From Zhengitettix transpicula (Eukaryota > Arthropoda > Insecta > Orthoptera > Tetrigidae), in contig CM073590.1 of the NCBI GenBank assembly GCA_037074705.1, forward strand, positions 212,704,746 through 212,768,745: a DNA stretch of 64,000 bases. Direction: 5' to 3'. The notes under the pieces are model-generated. The model saw only the letters and a program-made list of their open reading frames with translations. It made no database searches and was not told the DNA's origin. The position numbers and the translations under genes are program-made. Each line of letters begins with the position of its first letter. Positions within the stretch are counted from its first letter, which is position 1. This document shows positions 45,301-57,884 of this stretch, in pieces.

Positions 45301-46534
45301 CCAGGGTTCTTCGATAAGTCTGGTAAATTTTTATGAAAGAGCGGGAAATTTTTCACTTTCGCACCATTGTTGGTAAACATGATTCTTTCAAAGATATTCC
45401 GAAAAGTTATAAATATATGTGTCGTAGTTTATTGTTAGCAGCCTTTTGTAGTGTTAGGCATGGTAAATTTTTTAAAAAAAATCGAATTTCGCGCTGTCAT
45501 TAAACACTTTTATTTGAAGGGTTGGACAGCTGCATAAATCAATCCCGAATTTGATGGAATTCGTGCGGATTCTACAGCAGCATTGAAGACAATTTACTTC
45601 TGTATTAATTAGTTTAATCGAGGGCGCAGAAGCGCAGAAGATGAAAAACCCTCCGGCCGCCAAATTGAGGTCACCACTCAGGAAAACATCGAAAAAGTTC
45701 ACCATATCGTAATGGAAGATCGCAGACTAAAAGTGCTTTAAGTAGCTGTTGCCGTAGGCTTCTTAACTGAACGAGTTCATTTCACTCTATATAGCAAAAT
45801 CTGGGCATGAAAAAGCGATGGGTGCCGCGACTGTTGACATTGGACCAAAAAAGCATTCGGAAAAAAACATTTCAACACAGAATCCAGCAATGTTTAGGCG
45901 TAACCCACAAGACTTTTTGTGCATATTCGAAATCTTCGATGATCCATCAGTACACTCCAGGGACCAAACAACAATCAAAATCTGGTGAAAGTGCACCAAA
46001 AAAGGTAAAAAAAGCCAAGACCGTTTTTTCAGCTGGAAAGGTGATGGTCAATGCCTTTTGGGATTCTCAAGTTATAATATTCAGAGGTTTGTTCGAAAAA
46101 CGCAAAACGATAACTGGGTTCTATGATGCTGCTCTGTTGGATCGTTTTAAACGGGTTCTGATTGAGAAACGACTACGATTAGCGCACAAGAAAACGCTTT
46201 TTTCTCCGGGACAATCCGCCAGCGCACACAGCAGCTGCTCAATGGCGAAATAGTGCGAGTTGAAATTCGAATTGGTTTCTCATCCACCCTAGCACCGAGT
46301 GACTTTTTCTTGTTCCCAAACCTGAAATTTTGGTTTCGTGGGGAGAATATTTCATAAAATGAAGAAGTGATCGAGGCGATGACGGAGTATGACAAAACCT
46401 ATTTTTGTGATCAGTTGAAAAAATTGGAAACTCTCTGAGCCAAGAGCATAGCCAAGTTGAGAATAAAGTAAGTTTTATAAGAAAAGATGTATTTTTGTTT
46501 TTCAATTTTTGGCAGACTTACTAAACATCCTTCG
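45301..46534 (+). mobile_element. Full-length inactive mariner element
   Basis: TA at 45299-45300 and 46535-46536 flank about 1.23 kb. The ends are imperfect inverted repeats: CCAGGGTTCTTCGATAAGTC on the left and, read inward from the right, CGAAGGATGTTTAGTAAGTC. The transposase frame can be followed from about 45479 (KIEFRAVIKHFYLKG), through RGRRSAEDE and TTQENIEKVHHIVMEDRRLK, to SAGKVMVNAFWDSQ and KRKTITGFYDAALLDRFKR. It then continues into RDNPPAHTAAAQW (shifted frame) and TLAPSDFFLFPNLKFW. Stops at several points, a frameshift in the A-run near the start, and loss of the first and third catalytic aspartates make it dead. Length and motif order fit mariner; the subfamily is not assigned. 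Confidence 0.92.
45807..46253 (+). pseudogene. Longest surviving mariner transposase fragment
   Basis: This 148-codon frame covers the linker and the first half of the catalytic core. WVPRLLTLDQKSIRKK (helix-turn-helix end/linker), YTPGTKQQSKSGESAPKK, KAKTVFSAGKVMVNAFWDSQ and TITGFYDAALLDRFKR are typical mariner blocks in the right order. The DE-W-I box that should hold the first catalytic Asp reads SSMIHQY, so that residue is gone. HDNA survives only in another frame. The ATG at 45807 is an accident of decay, not the original start, which lay near 45461. Confidence 0.85.
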
Positions 46535-46536
46535 TA

Positions 46537-47389
46537 TTTAACCCTTTAAACTTGAAATAATTTTTGTTTGTTTGTCGTTGGAATGTCCACTTCATGGAGA
46601 TCTTTTTCGTCTTCTTGACGCAAAGGAAGAATCGAGCTACACACGATAACTAAGGTCTAATAAAGGTGTCCTGATAAACGACGATCACATGTATTTTTGA
46701 AACGAACGGAGTGACGTAACTGCTAATATCCCGGGCTGAGATATTTGAAACATCCCGTCCACCTGAGTGCAGATACATCAACCAACCGCAGTAGGATTTA
46801 CGCCACTCGAAGTTGGTATCCTGATTTGTGTAATAAAGTGTTGGTGGGGGAAAAAAACGTAAAAGATAATTTTCGGTGGCGGAAATATTGATGAACATCC
46901 ACAATCCCTGAGTTTAAGATATTTAGCATATGGTCCGTCGGAAGTCGTTTTCGTTTCATGATATTTTATTGTTAACTGTGATGCAAACGTGAAATTGTGT
47001 ATGAAAAGGGGGTGACATAAAAATTAATAGTTGGCTTCGTGTGTATATTTTTTACTTTTTGTCGCAAATTTATTTACGTTATATTATAATCATTTAAGTC
47101 TTTCCTCCCATTTCACAAAAAATCAAAGTATGTATTTTTGATTTTCAACTTTACAGATAAAATTATTCAATGATTGTTAAATTAATTGTAGGGGGTTGGC
47201 ATTAAGTGCAATAAACATGGTTTTTGTTTAAATGTTATTACTGTTTCCCATTCCACAAGTTTATTATAGATGCCCATCTAGCCTTTCTATGAAAAGATTA
47301 TTCATATTGAAGAAAACGTTTCGTCGTCATTTAACTTGTAGCGCGATAGTTTTATTATTGATATGTATATTTCATTTTAATATAATTAG
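46537..47389. other. Mixed DNA, unassigned
   Basis: 46660-46910 is less A+T-rich, with TAATATCCCGGGCTGAGATA and GTTGGTATCCTGATTTGTG and an 84-residue minus frame. No known family is seen. The remainder is A+T-rich. Confidence 0.4.
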
Positions 47390-47890
47390 ATATTAGCAAG
47401 GGTTGAGATCTTGGCAAGTTGGAATTTGACCAGGCGCCGCCGTGACGGATAGATAATCCCTTCGGTCTGGACTTAGGCACGTAGTGTATTGACCCTCGGA
47501 AGTTACCTGGACTGTCGCACCGTGGGAAACGTCTCTCCAAAAATCCCAGAAATTGAATTAACACGTGACTGCCTGAACCAATCACATTTCTTGGTACAGT
47601 AAAGATCGATTGAAAATTGGTCGAGAACATCGATTTTTCACATCCAGCGAAGGGGCTGTAAAGAAAGTATAGTCGGACTCCTCGACGAACCGTCGCCAGG
47701 GACGGACGTACAGCACCAAACTTGCAGTTTTCCAGAGGACTCGGAGAGATCGAGGGTGCCACATGATCCCAGCCAGAGATCAACGCGAGGTATCTGCCAA
47801 GTGTCTCAATCCTTGATGCGCCTGGGGGAATTACCGTAAACCATGGTTTAACTTGGGATTAAGGGATCCGATTGTTTTTCCCGGCGAGCT
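47390..47890 (-). other. G+C-richer block with two overlapping open frames, unidentified
   Basis: The minus strand holds a 142-residue frame (47355-47783, beginning MISGWDHVAPSISPSPLENC) and, in another phase, a 60-residue frame beginning MWHPRSLRVLWKTASLVLYV. The second frame's phase stays mostly open further, through VTSEGQYTTCLSPDRRDYLS and VTAAPGQIPTCQDLNP. The composition is unlike the flanks. I recognise no domain in either. It could be a decayed retroelement or gene fragment, or untranslated repeat sequence. Confidence 0.3.
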
Positions 47891-49400
47891 GAACATACAT
47901 AATTTGTATTTATTTTATTTTATTTTTCTCATGTTCAGTTAAATAATTATTAAATTCTGTAAAATATCCCTTTACTTCATCATTTAATAAACCTACCGCT
48001 ACAAACTTTTAGTATTGTAATCGGAAAATTAGTATTCATAATTGTCATTACACACTTTCATGTATCATAGTGAAACTGCGGAGTAATCCACTCTGGAGTC
48101 TAGTGTTGATCATTATTTATAAAATTGCTGACTTCACTTTAGAAACTCGTTAAAGCTGCTGGCATCTTAATTACCTGCAGAACGAACTCTTCTTAACTAA
48201 GGCCGGTTGAAATTGTTTCCTAACAACGCTGTCCTGTGAAAAAAAATTCTGCGCTGTATATCGATTTGTGATACTAAAGTGTTTTTTTAGAACAATTTTA
48301 AGTTCCCGTCTTTTAGACGTAGTTTTTTTGAACCTCAAAATAGGTTCAGTGAACATTCAACTTGTCACTTTTATAATTTCTCAGGTGGAAAGGAAGCTTA
48401 CAGTCTACATTATGCCAATAAAAATTAAAGAAATTAAAGGGCGACATATAAATTGGTAAAAACGTTCTCTCGCGAAGTCGAGCAGAAGATTTTGGGTGAT
48501 AACTTCATATCAACTGACACCGCATGTTATTTACCTTGCGAGATGGCACAGAAAATTTATTTTCCCGACTCAAAAAAAATCAAGTAAGGTGTCTGAGTAA
48601 TATTTTTTACCTCTGGAGATTTTTTCAAGGGGTGGTGACCAAGAAATTGATACAATAGTTCGAATATTATTAAGATTGGAAAAGGAGAACGAAGTTGAGC
48701 ATGGAAGGGATTCACTTGTTAAATATTCGTTGGCTGAGACGGAAGAAACTAGTAAATAAATCATACGACAGTTATTTGTTAGTGAGCCAGTAGTGGTGAA
48801 ACAGGAAGGAAAACACTTAGTTTCTGATCAGTAGACCATTGGGGTTATTAGGTAGTACTTAATTACGGGATAGAGTTAGTTAGATACACTCATTGAGAAA
48901 TTCGAGGGAGATTTATCGATGGAGAGCATTTTCGGTAATCCCTTTATCTGTATTTTGAAAATCGTCGGCTTGGTTCCAGAAAAGTGCCAAGAACAGAGGC
49001 CAAAAAATATTCACCGTCAATCTGATACCGGAAAGTTAAATGTAAATATTGCCAATTGCTCAAACTACAAATTCAACCCACATATCCATTTGCAAAAGCG
49101 ATTTATAATTCAAAAACGTGGCCCATATCATTTTAATATAATTGTAAACAGTATTTTATAATTATTATTCATTACTAATGTGTTTAGTAACTTATTAAAA
49201 TGCCAGTTAATATTACATTAATTCAATTCCCCTGTTATTCATTTCTCAGATGCAAAAAACCGCGAAATGTTTCTCGTTGAATCTGAAAGAATGAAAAATG
49301 GGGCGCTTTAAAATTCTGAGACCGTATAAAATATAAAACGTTTGTGTTAAACGAATACTAAGTATATAAAGAAGTAGCCAATTAAACAGACAAAATAAAG
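47891..49400. other. A+T-rich DNA, nothing recognised
   Basis: Several short frames (48268-48459, 48919-49161) lack known domains. Confidence 0.45.
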
Positions 49401-49542
49401 TGATAAAATAAACACCACAATCCTTGTTTCTTTCGTCAGGGCCTGGTTTGAGTGTTGAGTCGCTCTTGCAGCTTTTGCGTTAAATGAATCACCTGACGGA
49501 AGCAACAAGAATTGCAGAAACTTTGTGCGGTATTTATTTTAT
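49401..49542. repeat. Family D inverted pair (foldback)
   Basis: The left arm, in minus sense, reads CCTGACGAAAGAAACAAGGA, then TTGTGGTGTTTATTTTAT; it lacks the GAAACG segment. The right arm reads CACCTGACGGAAGCAACAAG, AATTGCAGAAACTTTGTGCG, GTATTTATTTTAT. About 50 bp separate the arms, so the pair would fold into one hairpin. Confidence 0.75.
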
Positions 49543-50554
49543 AACTTTAATTTGTCCCTCAATTGACAACTTCTTTATTCATTAATTAGGAGATAGAGCA
49601 GGGGTATAAAATAATTAATTAATTCGCAAATAAACAATGGTTAAGTTAAATATTTTAGAGTTTAATTTTTAATAGTCAAATAATTTAAAGCTGTATGTAG
49701 ATGCCTTAAAGTTTTGAGATAAAGGTACATTTGTTTATACTGCTCTGTAAAGTTTATAAGTTTTTTAAAAATAATTTAATTGTAAATTTTTCTATTAAAA
49801 TTCCTAAAAAAAAAGAACGTAAAATGGTTGTATAACAGAAGAATTTTTCGATTTTTATGTCATTAATCCTTCCAAAGTTTGGACAGTTGGTAAGGTTTAA
49901 AATGCGTTTTAAGGCAAGTTAACAGTATAATTCAAAGAAAATCCGTTGTGTGTAGGAAAGTAAATAAACCTCTTTAATAATGAGGAATGAATCCCACTTA
50001 AGCACCAAGTTTTATCGATGATACTCCCCCATCAGTACACTCACGGTTGATAAGAACTAGTATCCGATTAATCAATATTGTGGACTCTGAAAGTGCGCAA
50101 TTCGCCCCCTGTGGAAGGTCTCGTTGAAGCACAGAAGGTCCCCTGTGGCGAGTGTTTATAGCTGTTCCCCAGGGTGCCTCCAAATTGGCCTTCCGCCACT
50201 CACACACATACGACACTTACATGTCGACAACATTGCCAGCTAATTCCTATCAAAAGATAAAAATCCCTAGACTGGAGCTCCAACAACAAAATTCTGTTTA
50301 ATTTCCATGTATATGTTCCTAATATTTTTTATAACTATAATAATGCATTTTTATTCTAACAAAAAATTCTAGAACGCATAACACAATGTATATTTTAATT
50401 TATTGCCCATTATATTTGCACTGATACAATTAGAAACTCCCAGTAAAATATTCAAATATAAGGTGTATACCTAAACGAACTTATTACAGTATTAAAAACA
50501 TAATTAAGAATATAAATCTGCTTTCAAATATCCAGACCAATTCCGAAATATATT

Positions 50555-50556
<2 letters not shown>
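49543..50556. other. Mostly A+T-rich; G+C-richer patch at 49990-50290
   Basis: The patch includes GGTCCCCTGTGGCGAGTG, GTTCCCCAGGGTGCCTCC and a 72-residue minus frame with no known family. No repeat shared with the window is seen. Confidence 0.35.

Positions 50557-50604
<48 letters not shown>
50557..50604. repeat. (TA)n microsatellite
   Basis: About 23 TA units next to the left edge of family F copy 2. Confidence 0.97.
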
Positions 50605-50610
<6 letters not shown>

Positions 50611-51418
50611 TGCACAAGAAACAAAGGAAAGAGGTTGAAAATAAACCAATATTTTAAAAATATAACAAAGATTATTTATTTGAAAAATTTGATTTTTGAT
50701 TATTTACATTTTATTTTTGAAGTAAATGCCTCAGCTTCAAGGCCGCTGATAGGGCCTCTAATAATTACAGTGATTTGAAAATTTTCACCAAGTTACAGAA
50801 GCCAAAAAATTAATTTAAATTTACAATAACAAAATTATATACCAATAACAAAAACTAGAGAAACTTGATAAAGTTATAGAAATCTGGCGGTAAACGATAT
50901 TTACGTAAAGTTTTACAGAATAAAGGTTTTTTTTGTTTTTACATTCCATTTATTTAGAGCTGCTCTGGTTTGTTCATACGCGATTATTTAAATTTTTTTA
51001 TAGAACACTAATTTCATTGACAGACCATAACACTGATTTTATTATCGTTTTACTTTACAACACTTTAGGCCCTTTTCTGCTTTGCTGTCGTACGTATTAT
51101 CACATTCAGTTTTGCAGTAGAAAATCTTTAATAAAAAATCATGATGATATTCATCCCCTACTTCGCTGAATTCCGACCACCACAGTCTTTCGCCATGCTC
51201 CCAAACACACACACACTGCTCTCTGACTGTCTAAGTGGCTGATTTCTGCTAAAAATCCGAGCGCCTTGTATACGTTTTTCGACAATACACCTAGCAACAA
51301 TTATCGTCTCTGCATTCTCGCGCCAAACAATGCTGTTCTTTACAATTCTCTGGCCTCAAAGTTACGCCGTCAATAATTAAAGAAACAAATCAAATAAAAC
51401 ATTTACATTACACATTGT
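50605..51418 (-). mobile_element. Family F LTR-like sequence, copy 2
   Basis: The minus strand starts TGTAATGTAAATGTTTTATT and continues GTTTCTTTAATTATTGACGG, GAGGCCAGAGAATTG and AGCATTGTTTGGCGCGAGAA, the same order as 41849 onward. AATAAA-type signals lie towards the end near 50660, and GGCCCTATCAGCGGCC near 50750 is an imperfect dyad. The left boundary next to (TA)n is assumed. The 78-residue plus frame is antisense to the element. No primer-binding site was found. Confidence 0.4.
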
Positions 51419-51469
51419 ATTCTCTTTATAAAATTACTATTATGTACAGAAAAAAGTAAAGAAACAAGA

Positions 51470-51716
51470 AGAACTAGAGTTCAATACAATGGGCCAGGTA
51501 TTGCACTTCAGTTATTGGTGCTTCCGTGTTCATTAAAGCATCCAGACGTGAGGGAGGGAATTTACGTGAGATTAGTGGAAATGTAGCTATTTGCTTGACT
51601 CCATAACCCGCTACACGAGTTGACCAAATTACAGTTTCGCATGTAATTTCTCTTGTTGTTGTTGAGTGTGATGCGTTTCCTGACATCGAAGCGGCATTCA
51701 ATCTAGAATCATACGA
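51470..51716 (-). other. Unidentified protein-like frame
   Basis: A 92-residue minus frame (51474-51752) includes EITCETVIWSTRVAGYGVKQ, then FPLISRKFPPSRLDALMNTE, then APITEVQYLAHCIEL. The composition is balanced and the frame ends at 51474. The N-terminal part overlaps the B2 fragment next to it, so any real portion is only about residues 15-92. I recognise no family. It may be a decayed coding segment. Confidence 0.25.
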
Positions 51717-51718
51717 TT

Positions 51719-52010
51719 TGTGTGTATATATGTTTGTGTTTATGTTCCGCACACAAATTTAAACACGTGGATTAATGTAAACCAAATTTTGTGACCATGT
51801 TCCTTACGACCCGGAAACAAACACTTTGGGGAAAGATTTCATTACCACCCCTATGCAGGGACGAGTACAGGAGCACAATTATTAAAACCCGCGAAAATAC
51901 CGGGTATTTGGCGTCGAATATATTTTTTTTAGGTCAAAGTGACTGATCGCGGTTCTCTGAATGTTGTTTTGTGTATAATTTTAACTCTTTACGGCATAGG
52001 AGGGGATTAC
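51719..52010 (+). mobile_element. Helitron-like element B2, copy 5 (5' part only)
   Basis: GTGTGTATATATGTTTGTGT, TTATGTTCCGCACACAAATT, GTTCCTTACGACCCGGAAAC, ACCACCCCTATGCAGGGACG and TTAACTCTTTACGGCATAGG follow the order of the B2 5' half. The CTAG terminus is missing. Confidence 0.5.
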
Positions 52011-55000
52011 TCCTAGTTTAGAACAATACGTACATGATATTTATGTCCCTCTGCGTATGTGAGCGTCAGTGTAACTGCAAGATGACGTCACCCAACGTTA
52101 CTCGTTTGCATTCACACTGCTATAAGCCTCACATTCACCATAACTTCGGCTCTTATTTTGCGATGAATTACTGTAAAATAGCTTTCTGACGTAGAAAAAA
52201 CAACGCAGGTTTCGAATTTAAACAGATAAAATATACTCGTTAAAAATAATGGTAATCCGGTGTGTGAAGGTGACACGTCCAATTCTGAGACACATTTTCT
52301 TTCGGAGATCCAGTAAGTCCTTGAGATCCTATTACACCGTTTCTTAACTATGTAACTTTTACTCTTGCCTCATTTCAAGACTTGTATTTGTCTGAAAAAC
52401 TCAAACTTTTATAGTAAACAAACATTCAAGACTGACGTATGCCTAACTTACCAACTCGAATATGGTAATGCTCAAATTCACGCGAACCGCTCAATAAATC
52501 AATTTTAAATACAAAGGATATTGTTTACATTATCATAATTCATTTGTACTGCGACTTCACATGTTGGAAGAATATAAATAATTTCCAATATGTTGTTGGA
52601 ATTGCACCTCGCGGCCTGCAAACGTTCCCACCAAATGTCAGCATCACATGCGAGCATTTCTCGTAAGTGTCCACCAGTAACACCATTAATCATCAAGTAA
52701 ACGTCCAAAACATATATTTGTTGTGATATAAATCATTTTACAGGAAAGCACGATACAAATTAATTTTTATCTCTTGAAAAGAAAGGTAATAAACTGGACT
52801 ACTGATTTCTTTGTATTGGTTCTGTAATTTTAATAAAAATTCTACTATAAAGATTCAACTACACAATGACTGATTTTAATGATTTTTAAACAATGTCACA
52901 AGTGAATAATAAACACTCCTCCAAACTCATCTCGGGAATTTTCAGATTGATTAATGATATTAATAATTATAATAATAATAATTTGATTTATTTCGCTAAA
53001 GATACTTATTAAAAATGTTTAGAAACACCACTTTCAATTTACAATTCTATAAAAAAAAGAATCTAATCTTGCCATTTCTAAGTGTAACACAATTTATAAT
53101 CTATTTTGTCATCTTCCTAAATTCTCTTAATCCATTATCATATATACCATTTTTTAAATAAAACTTATATGTGTAAATATGTACATTACATCTACCATTG
53201 ATAAGTGCCTGTCATACTTAAACTTAAATATTTTTAAAAATATAATGGCAACAATTTATTGATGCATTTATTCGTCATAATTAGAACATAAAACTTAACA
53301 AAATGTCGAAAATATTCCCAAATTCACTTCTTTTAACATATTTGTTACACTAAATATTTAATTTTGACATAAAATAATTCTTATTGTGCCTATAAAAACG
53401 TTCATCCATATGAGACAAATCAACAATTTTGAAAAAATTGCAGAACAATGAAATTGTATATATATTTTAAATTATTTCCTACTATATACAATAACGAAGC
53501 TTTCTACTTCTCTTTTTACGTGCATAATCTTTATTATGTTCCATCTGTGTTCCAACTTTACTCCTAAATATTTGTATTTGTTAATTCTATCGATCTTATT
53601 ATTTCCCAATTCTCCAACCCATTTTTTCTCCTTTGTCATCTGTCAAACAGGAAGTACAAAACTGTCATGAAGTTTTCGTTACTGCAATACGTCGTTGTTC
53701 GTTAACAATGCAATCTAAAGAGAGAGATTGAGGAATTTATAGGTTAGGGAGAGATAAATTAATATTCTAATATTAAGAAGTTTATTTTAATACATAATAT
53801 AGTTTATCTAAATTTAAAACATGAATATAGTGCTAGAAAAATTTACATAGTTACAGAAGCTTTACCAAAATCGAATCGTTCAATATGGTTTTCCGGAATT
53901 TGAACGTAAAATTATCAAATATGGAGATACACAATCCTTTACTTTTAACCATGAATATTACGTTTATTAACCAGCTTTGTAATTTATATAAATCTATTAA
54001 TAACAGCCTTACAGTTAAGTGGCAAAGTGGATTTTAAGGTGTAATAGTACCATACTGGGAAAAACAAATTCTTCAAATTGCTAACTCAGCTGAAGTTCAG
54101 GAAGATCAGTGTTCTATGGCTGTAATAAGTGTTTAAATTACATTTAAATTAATTTTTAATGTTTGTATGTAAATATACATAAAATTCATATTTTTCATTC
54201 AGTTTCCGGTATTAATTCTCTAGGGCATACAGAAGAATTATAATCATAATTACATGTATACACATAATTTTTATGTACTTATTTCATCTTTCGGGAATAA
54301 CGGAAATATATTTAAATAATTCCGATATATATTATTGCTGTAGCTAACATTTTACATATAAAGCTTTATTAAAATATTAATCAAAGTCGTTATATGGATC
54401 AGTATTTGCAATTATAATTTTAAGTTAGGCTTATAGATCCAAAACGTATTATTGTTGTCATAAATATGTTATTGTTATCATAATGTATTCTACTTATTAT
54501 GCAAAAGACTAGATGACTCGTAGAAATTGTTAAAAAAAATGTTTACGACAGGACGGTCTAAGTTCTTAAACAAGATTATAAAAGAAGTTTGAGAACAAAT
54601 ACATCACAACATGAACTTAAGCGTGAAGGTGAGTACTTATAATTTTGTTATCTGTTCCGCAAGCTTTCGTAGAAACTGCCTTCTCCAGCGAAAGCTTTCC
54701 CCTTCACCGTAAGTTCAATACAGAGTTCCAACATCTCATTTAAAACTTTTTCCTAGTTAACAAAATAGAATTACGTATAAAATTTTTGAAAGTAAAAATT
54801 ATTACCTTGCGTCTTATCTGTAAAAAGTTAACATTTTAAATTAGTATTATTCTTTAACGGTGAAATTACCGGATAAAATGAAACCTTGGTTCAGAGTTAA
54901 TAGTTCAATATTTTATAAATAATGCAACTAAACATTTGGAATTTAAATTATACATATTGGTTAGCTTTTTATGATACTTTCAAATCTGTAATACATTCAA

Positions 55001-55064
55001 ACGATAGCATATCCGCAGTCCAGAAATTTCACTATTTAAGTAGTTCACATATAATGGAAAATTT

Positions 55065-55067
<3 letters not shown>
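52011..55067. other. A+T-rich DNA, nothing recognised
   Basis: About 3 kb without a gene, RNA gene or shared repeat that I can see. A dyad-like AAGCTTTCGTAGAAACTGCC / CCAGCGAAAGCTTTCC lies near 54660-54705. Confidence 0.5.

Positions 55068-55108
<41 letters not shown>
55068..55108. repeat. (AT)n microsatellite
   Basis: About twenty AT units. The plus frame through it is translated repeat. Confidence 0.97.
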
Positions 55109-55111
<3 letters not shown>

Positions 55112-55362
55112 GGCACAGAAAATATTCGTACACAATGTAATTAGCTCTACCTGTACATATTGTGAATTGCTCGATTTCATTTTATCAAGGTTCTTAAATT
55201 TTTATTTTGCTGGAAAAATGGTTTATTTTTAATGTAACGGAGACGTGATAACTAATTAGAAAATTGGAATGATTATTCAGAACTCAATGAATTTTATATA
55301 GTTCCCTTCGATATTAGAATAAGTTTTATTTCGTAAACTACGTTATTACAAAAAATAAACCT

Positions 55363-55414
55363 ATATATTTATATATATATATATATATATACTGCAATAT
55401 ATATATATATATAT
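55363..55414. repeat. Interrupted (AT)n microsatellite
   Basis: Two AT tracts are separated by ACTGCA. Confidence 0.93.
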
Positions 55415-57559
55415 CAAATATAAATTAAATTTAGTATATATGTAAATTAAATATTTCCATCATAGAATTTATTATTATACTAACAAATACTTATTTGAAT
55501 TTATGACTTTTTATAAAAGTTATTTTAAAATGTTTATTCAAACTGTTTACTTAATGAATATGCTGATGGAACAATGTATATCAAAATTACATTGATAAGA
55601 GAGCGAAATTATTTTTATTGTTACTGTAATTTTTTATTTATTATTTATTATTTTCAAGCTTCAAGTGCTGAAAACATAAGTGTCAAAAGTCAGAAGAGAT
55701 TTACAAAAGCTTTAGTTTCAAATTATTACAAGAGTTTCCGGCTACACCTATAACAGATTAAAACCATCAACTCCAGGAAAATTAATTAAATAATTAATTA
55801 AATTATCTGTAATTTTACATAGATCTATTTTTCAGTGGTGAATATGTTACATCCCGGTAAGAAGGTAGGTAAGGCATCGCTTAAATCCTGAGTTATATTT
55901 GCCCGCGTCCGGAAATCGAGAGACGAACGACACACACATGAAAACGAATTTAACACAAGTAAATCCACTTAGTCATTCAGGGACAAAAGGTTCGTGCTCA
56001 ATGTAATTCGCACTGGAAACTCATTAACTAAGCTTTACATCTACACTGAAGGTAAACTTTAGTCTACTGTTCCTCGGAAATACTTTTATTCTCTCCCGTA
56101 TTTTTATCGTTATTCCTAATTTCGTATAAACAAACATAATAAAAAAAATCCATAAAAATGTATCAATGTTATTTTAAAATATTATTATATGAAACACATG
56201 TAGTTAATAATCAATTACAATTACAGAAAGTTTATTCGAAGCAATAGTTTATATTAAATATTGTATATATATATACTAAAAATATATATTTTATGAGTAA
56301 ATTTATTTAATACCTTAGTGAAATATATTTAATACCTTGGTGAAAATTATTTTATTTATAAAACATTTATTTATTTATTAACCCTTATTGTCTATTTGAA
56401 ACGAAAATGTTGGCCAAAATTTATTAAAAAGTATTTTCATTTAATGACAGGTCGAAAATTAAATCCTTTCTAAACGATTAATGTGAAATTATTTATATAT
56501 ATATATATATAATTATGACAGAATTAAAAAAATTTAACTCTAAAGCAAACTGGAAAATATTCATGTCTATGTAGTTGTTTTAATGTAAGTGTGTAACAAA
56601 TTAATAATTATTTTAAGTATTGATTTTCATCTTTAATTTTTATTCATTAACAACCTATATTTCTCCTTACCCAGGTAAATGTAACTCAATAAATTTTCTT
56701 CTTTGAATAATTATTTGATTAAGTGATCAATTCATTCCGATAAATTTTATATTGTTCCTTATAAAAACCAAGTAATTTACCTTAGTCATTTGGAAATAAC
56801 TACATTTATACGACAGTGAAAATTTGAATTGAGCACATAAAACTTTAACTTTATTTAAAGCCATTCGATTTAATCATTATAAGACGGGATAGAAACTGTG
56901 AAATAAAATCTCCTATGATCGTTTCATACTTTTATACGCTCTACATTTTTTCCCGTCTTAATGCTTTCAACTTGTTAACCTACTTATGCTTTAAAATACG
57001 AGAGCACCGCACGCTTAATTTTACGAGGCTATGAAGTGAAGGGAAATTTTCGTAAGGCACAAGCTCATAAAACATCTCTGTACAGACGCCACGTGAAAAG
57101 CTCAGGAAAAACTGCGTTTCAAGAGCCTGGATATAGTGTAAAAGTAGAAGAACTCTGTCTAATGAGGCATATTGTGAACGTCGAAGTTGAAATACCCTCG
57201 GATACTTTTTAAGTCCCTTCTTGGTTCACAATATTCTTGCATGTTGCCTTGATAATACATCGTGTATATAATTCGAACATAAAATAAAATAATTTTGTAA
57301 CATAAATATAGAGCATCTAAAAATCGAAGTCAACATAATTTTCTCCTAAAAATAATTAAATAAATTAAGGAATTTATTTTCAATAATTTTGTGAAATAAA
57401 TAATAGGTAATTTGTTGATTGCAATTTTTTTTGGTTAAATATAAATTTCATTATCATTGATGTAACTAAACAATTAACAGGGTTATTAACATTATCAGGG
57501 CGATTAACACAGGGTATTACTTACAAAAGACTCAAATTAAAACATCAATTCGTTCAAAT
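55415..57559. other. A+T-rich DNA, nothing recognised
   Basis: G+C-richer patches at 55850-56080 and 57000-57230 have no recognised frame or repeat. A short (AT)n lies at about 56493-56512. Confidence 0.45.
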
Positions 57560-57807
57560 CAAAGACTCATAACTCACATCGCCAGGTAGCAGAAATCTCT
57601 TCATACGCATATCGATACGGAAATACAGACACACACGATTTTTCTCTAGAAGGCCTGGAGCAAGTACGGCAGGTGCCTGGTGGGTCTGAATTTCAGGCTG
57701 CGTGTCAAGGTTCCCTCGGGTTTCCTTCCTGCTCAGCGACACGTAGTCTCGAAGTCGGGCAGTGAACTCCGGTTCATTGGTTGTGGATCTGTGACTGCAT
57801 TGGGATT

Positions 57808-57884
<77 letters not shown>

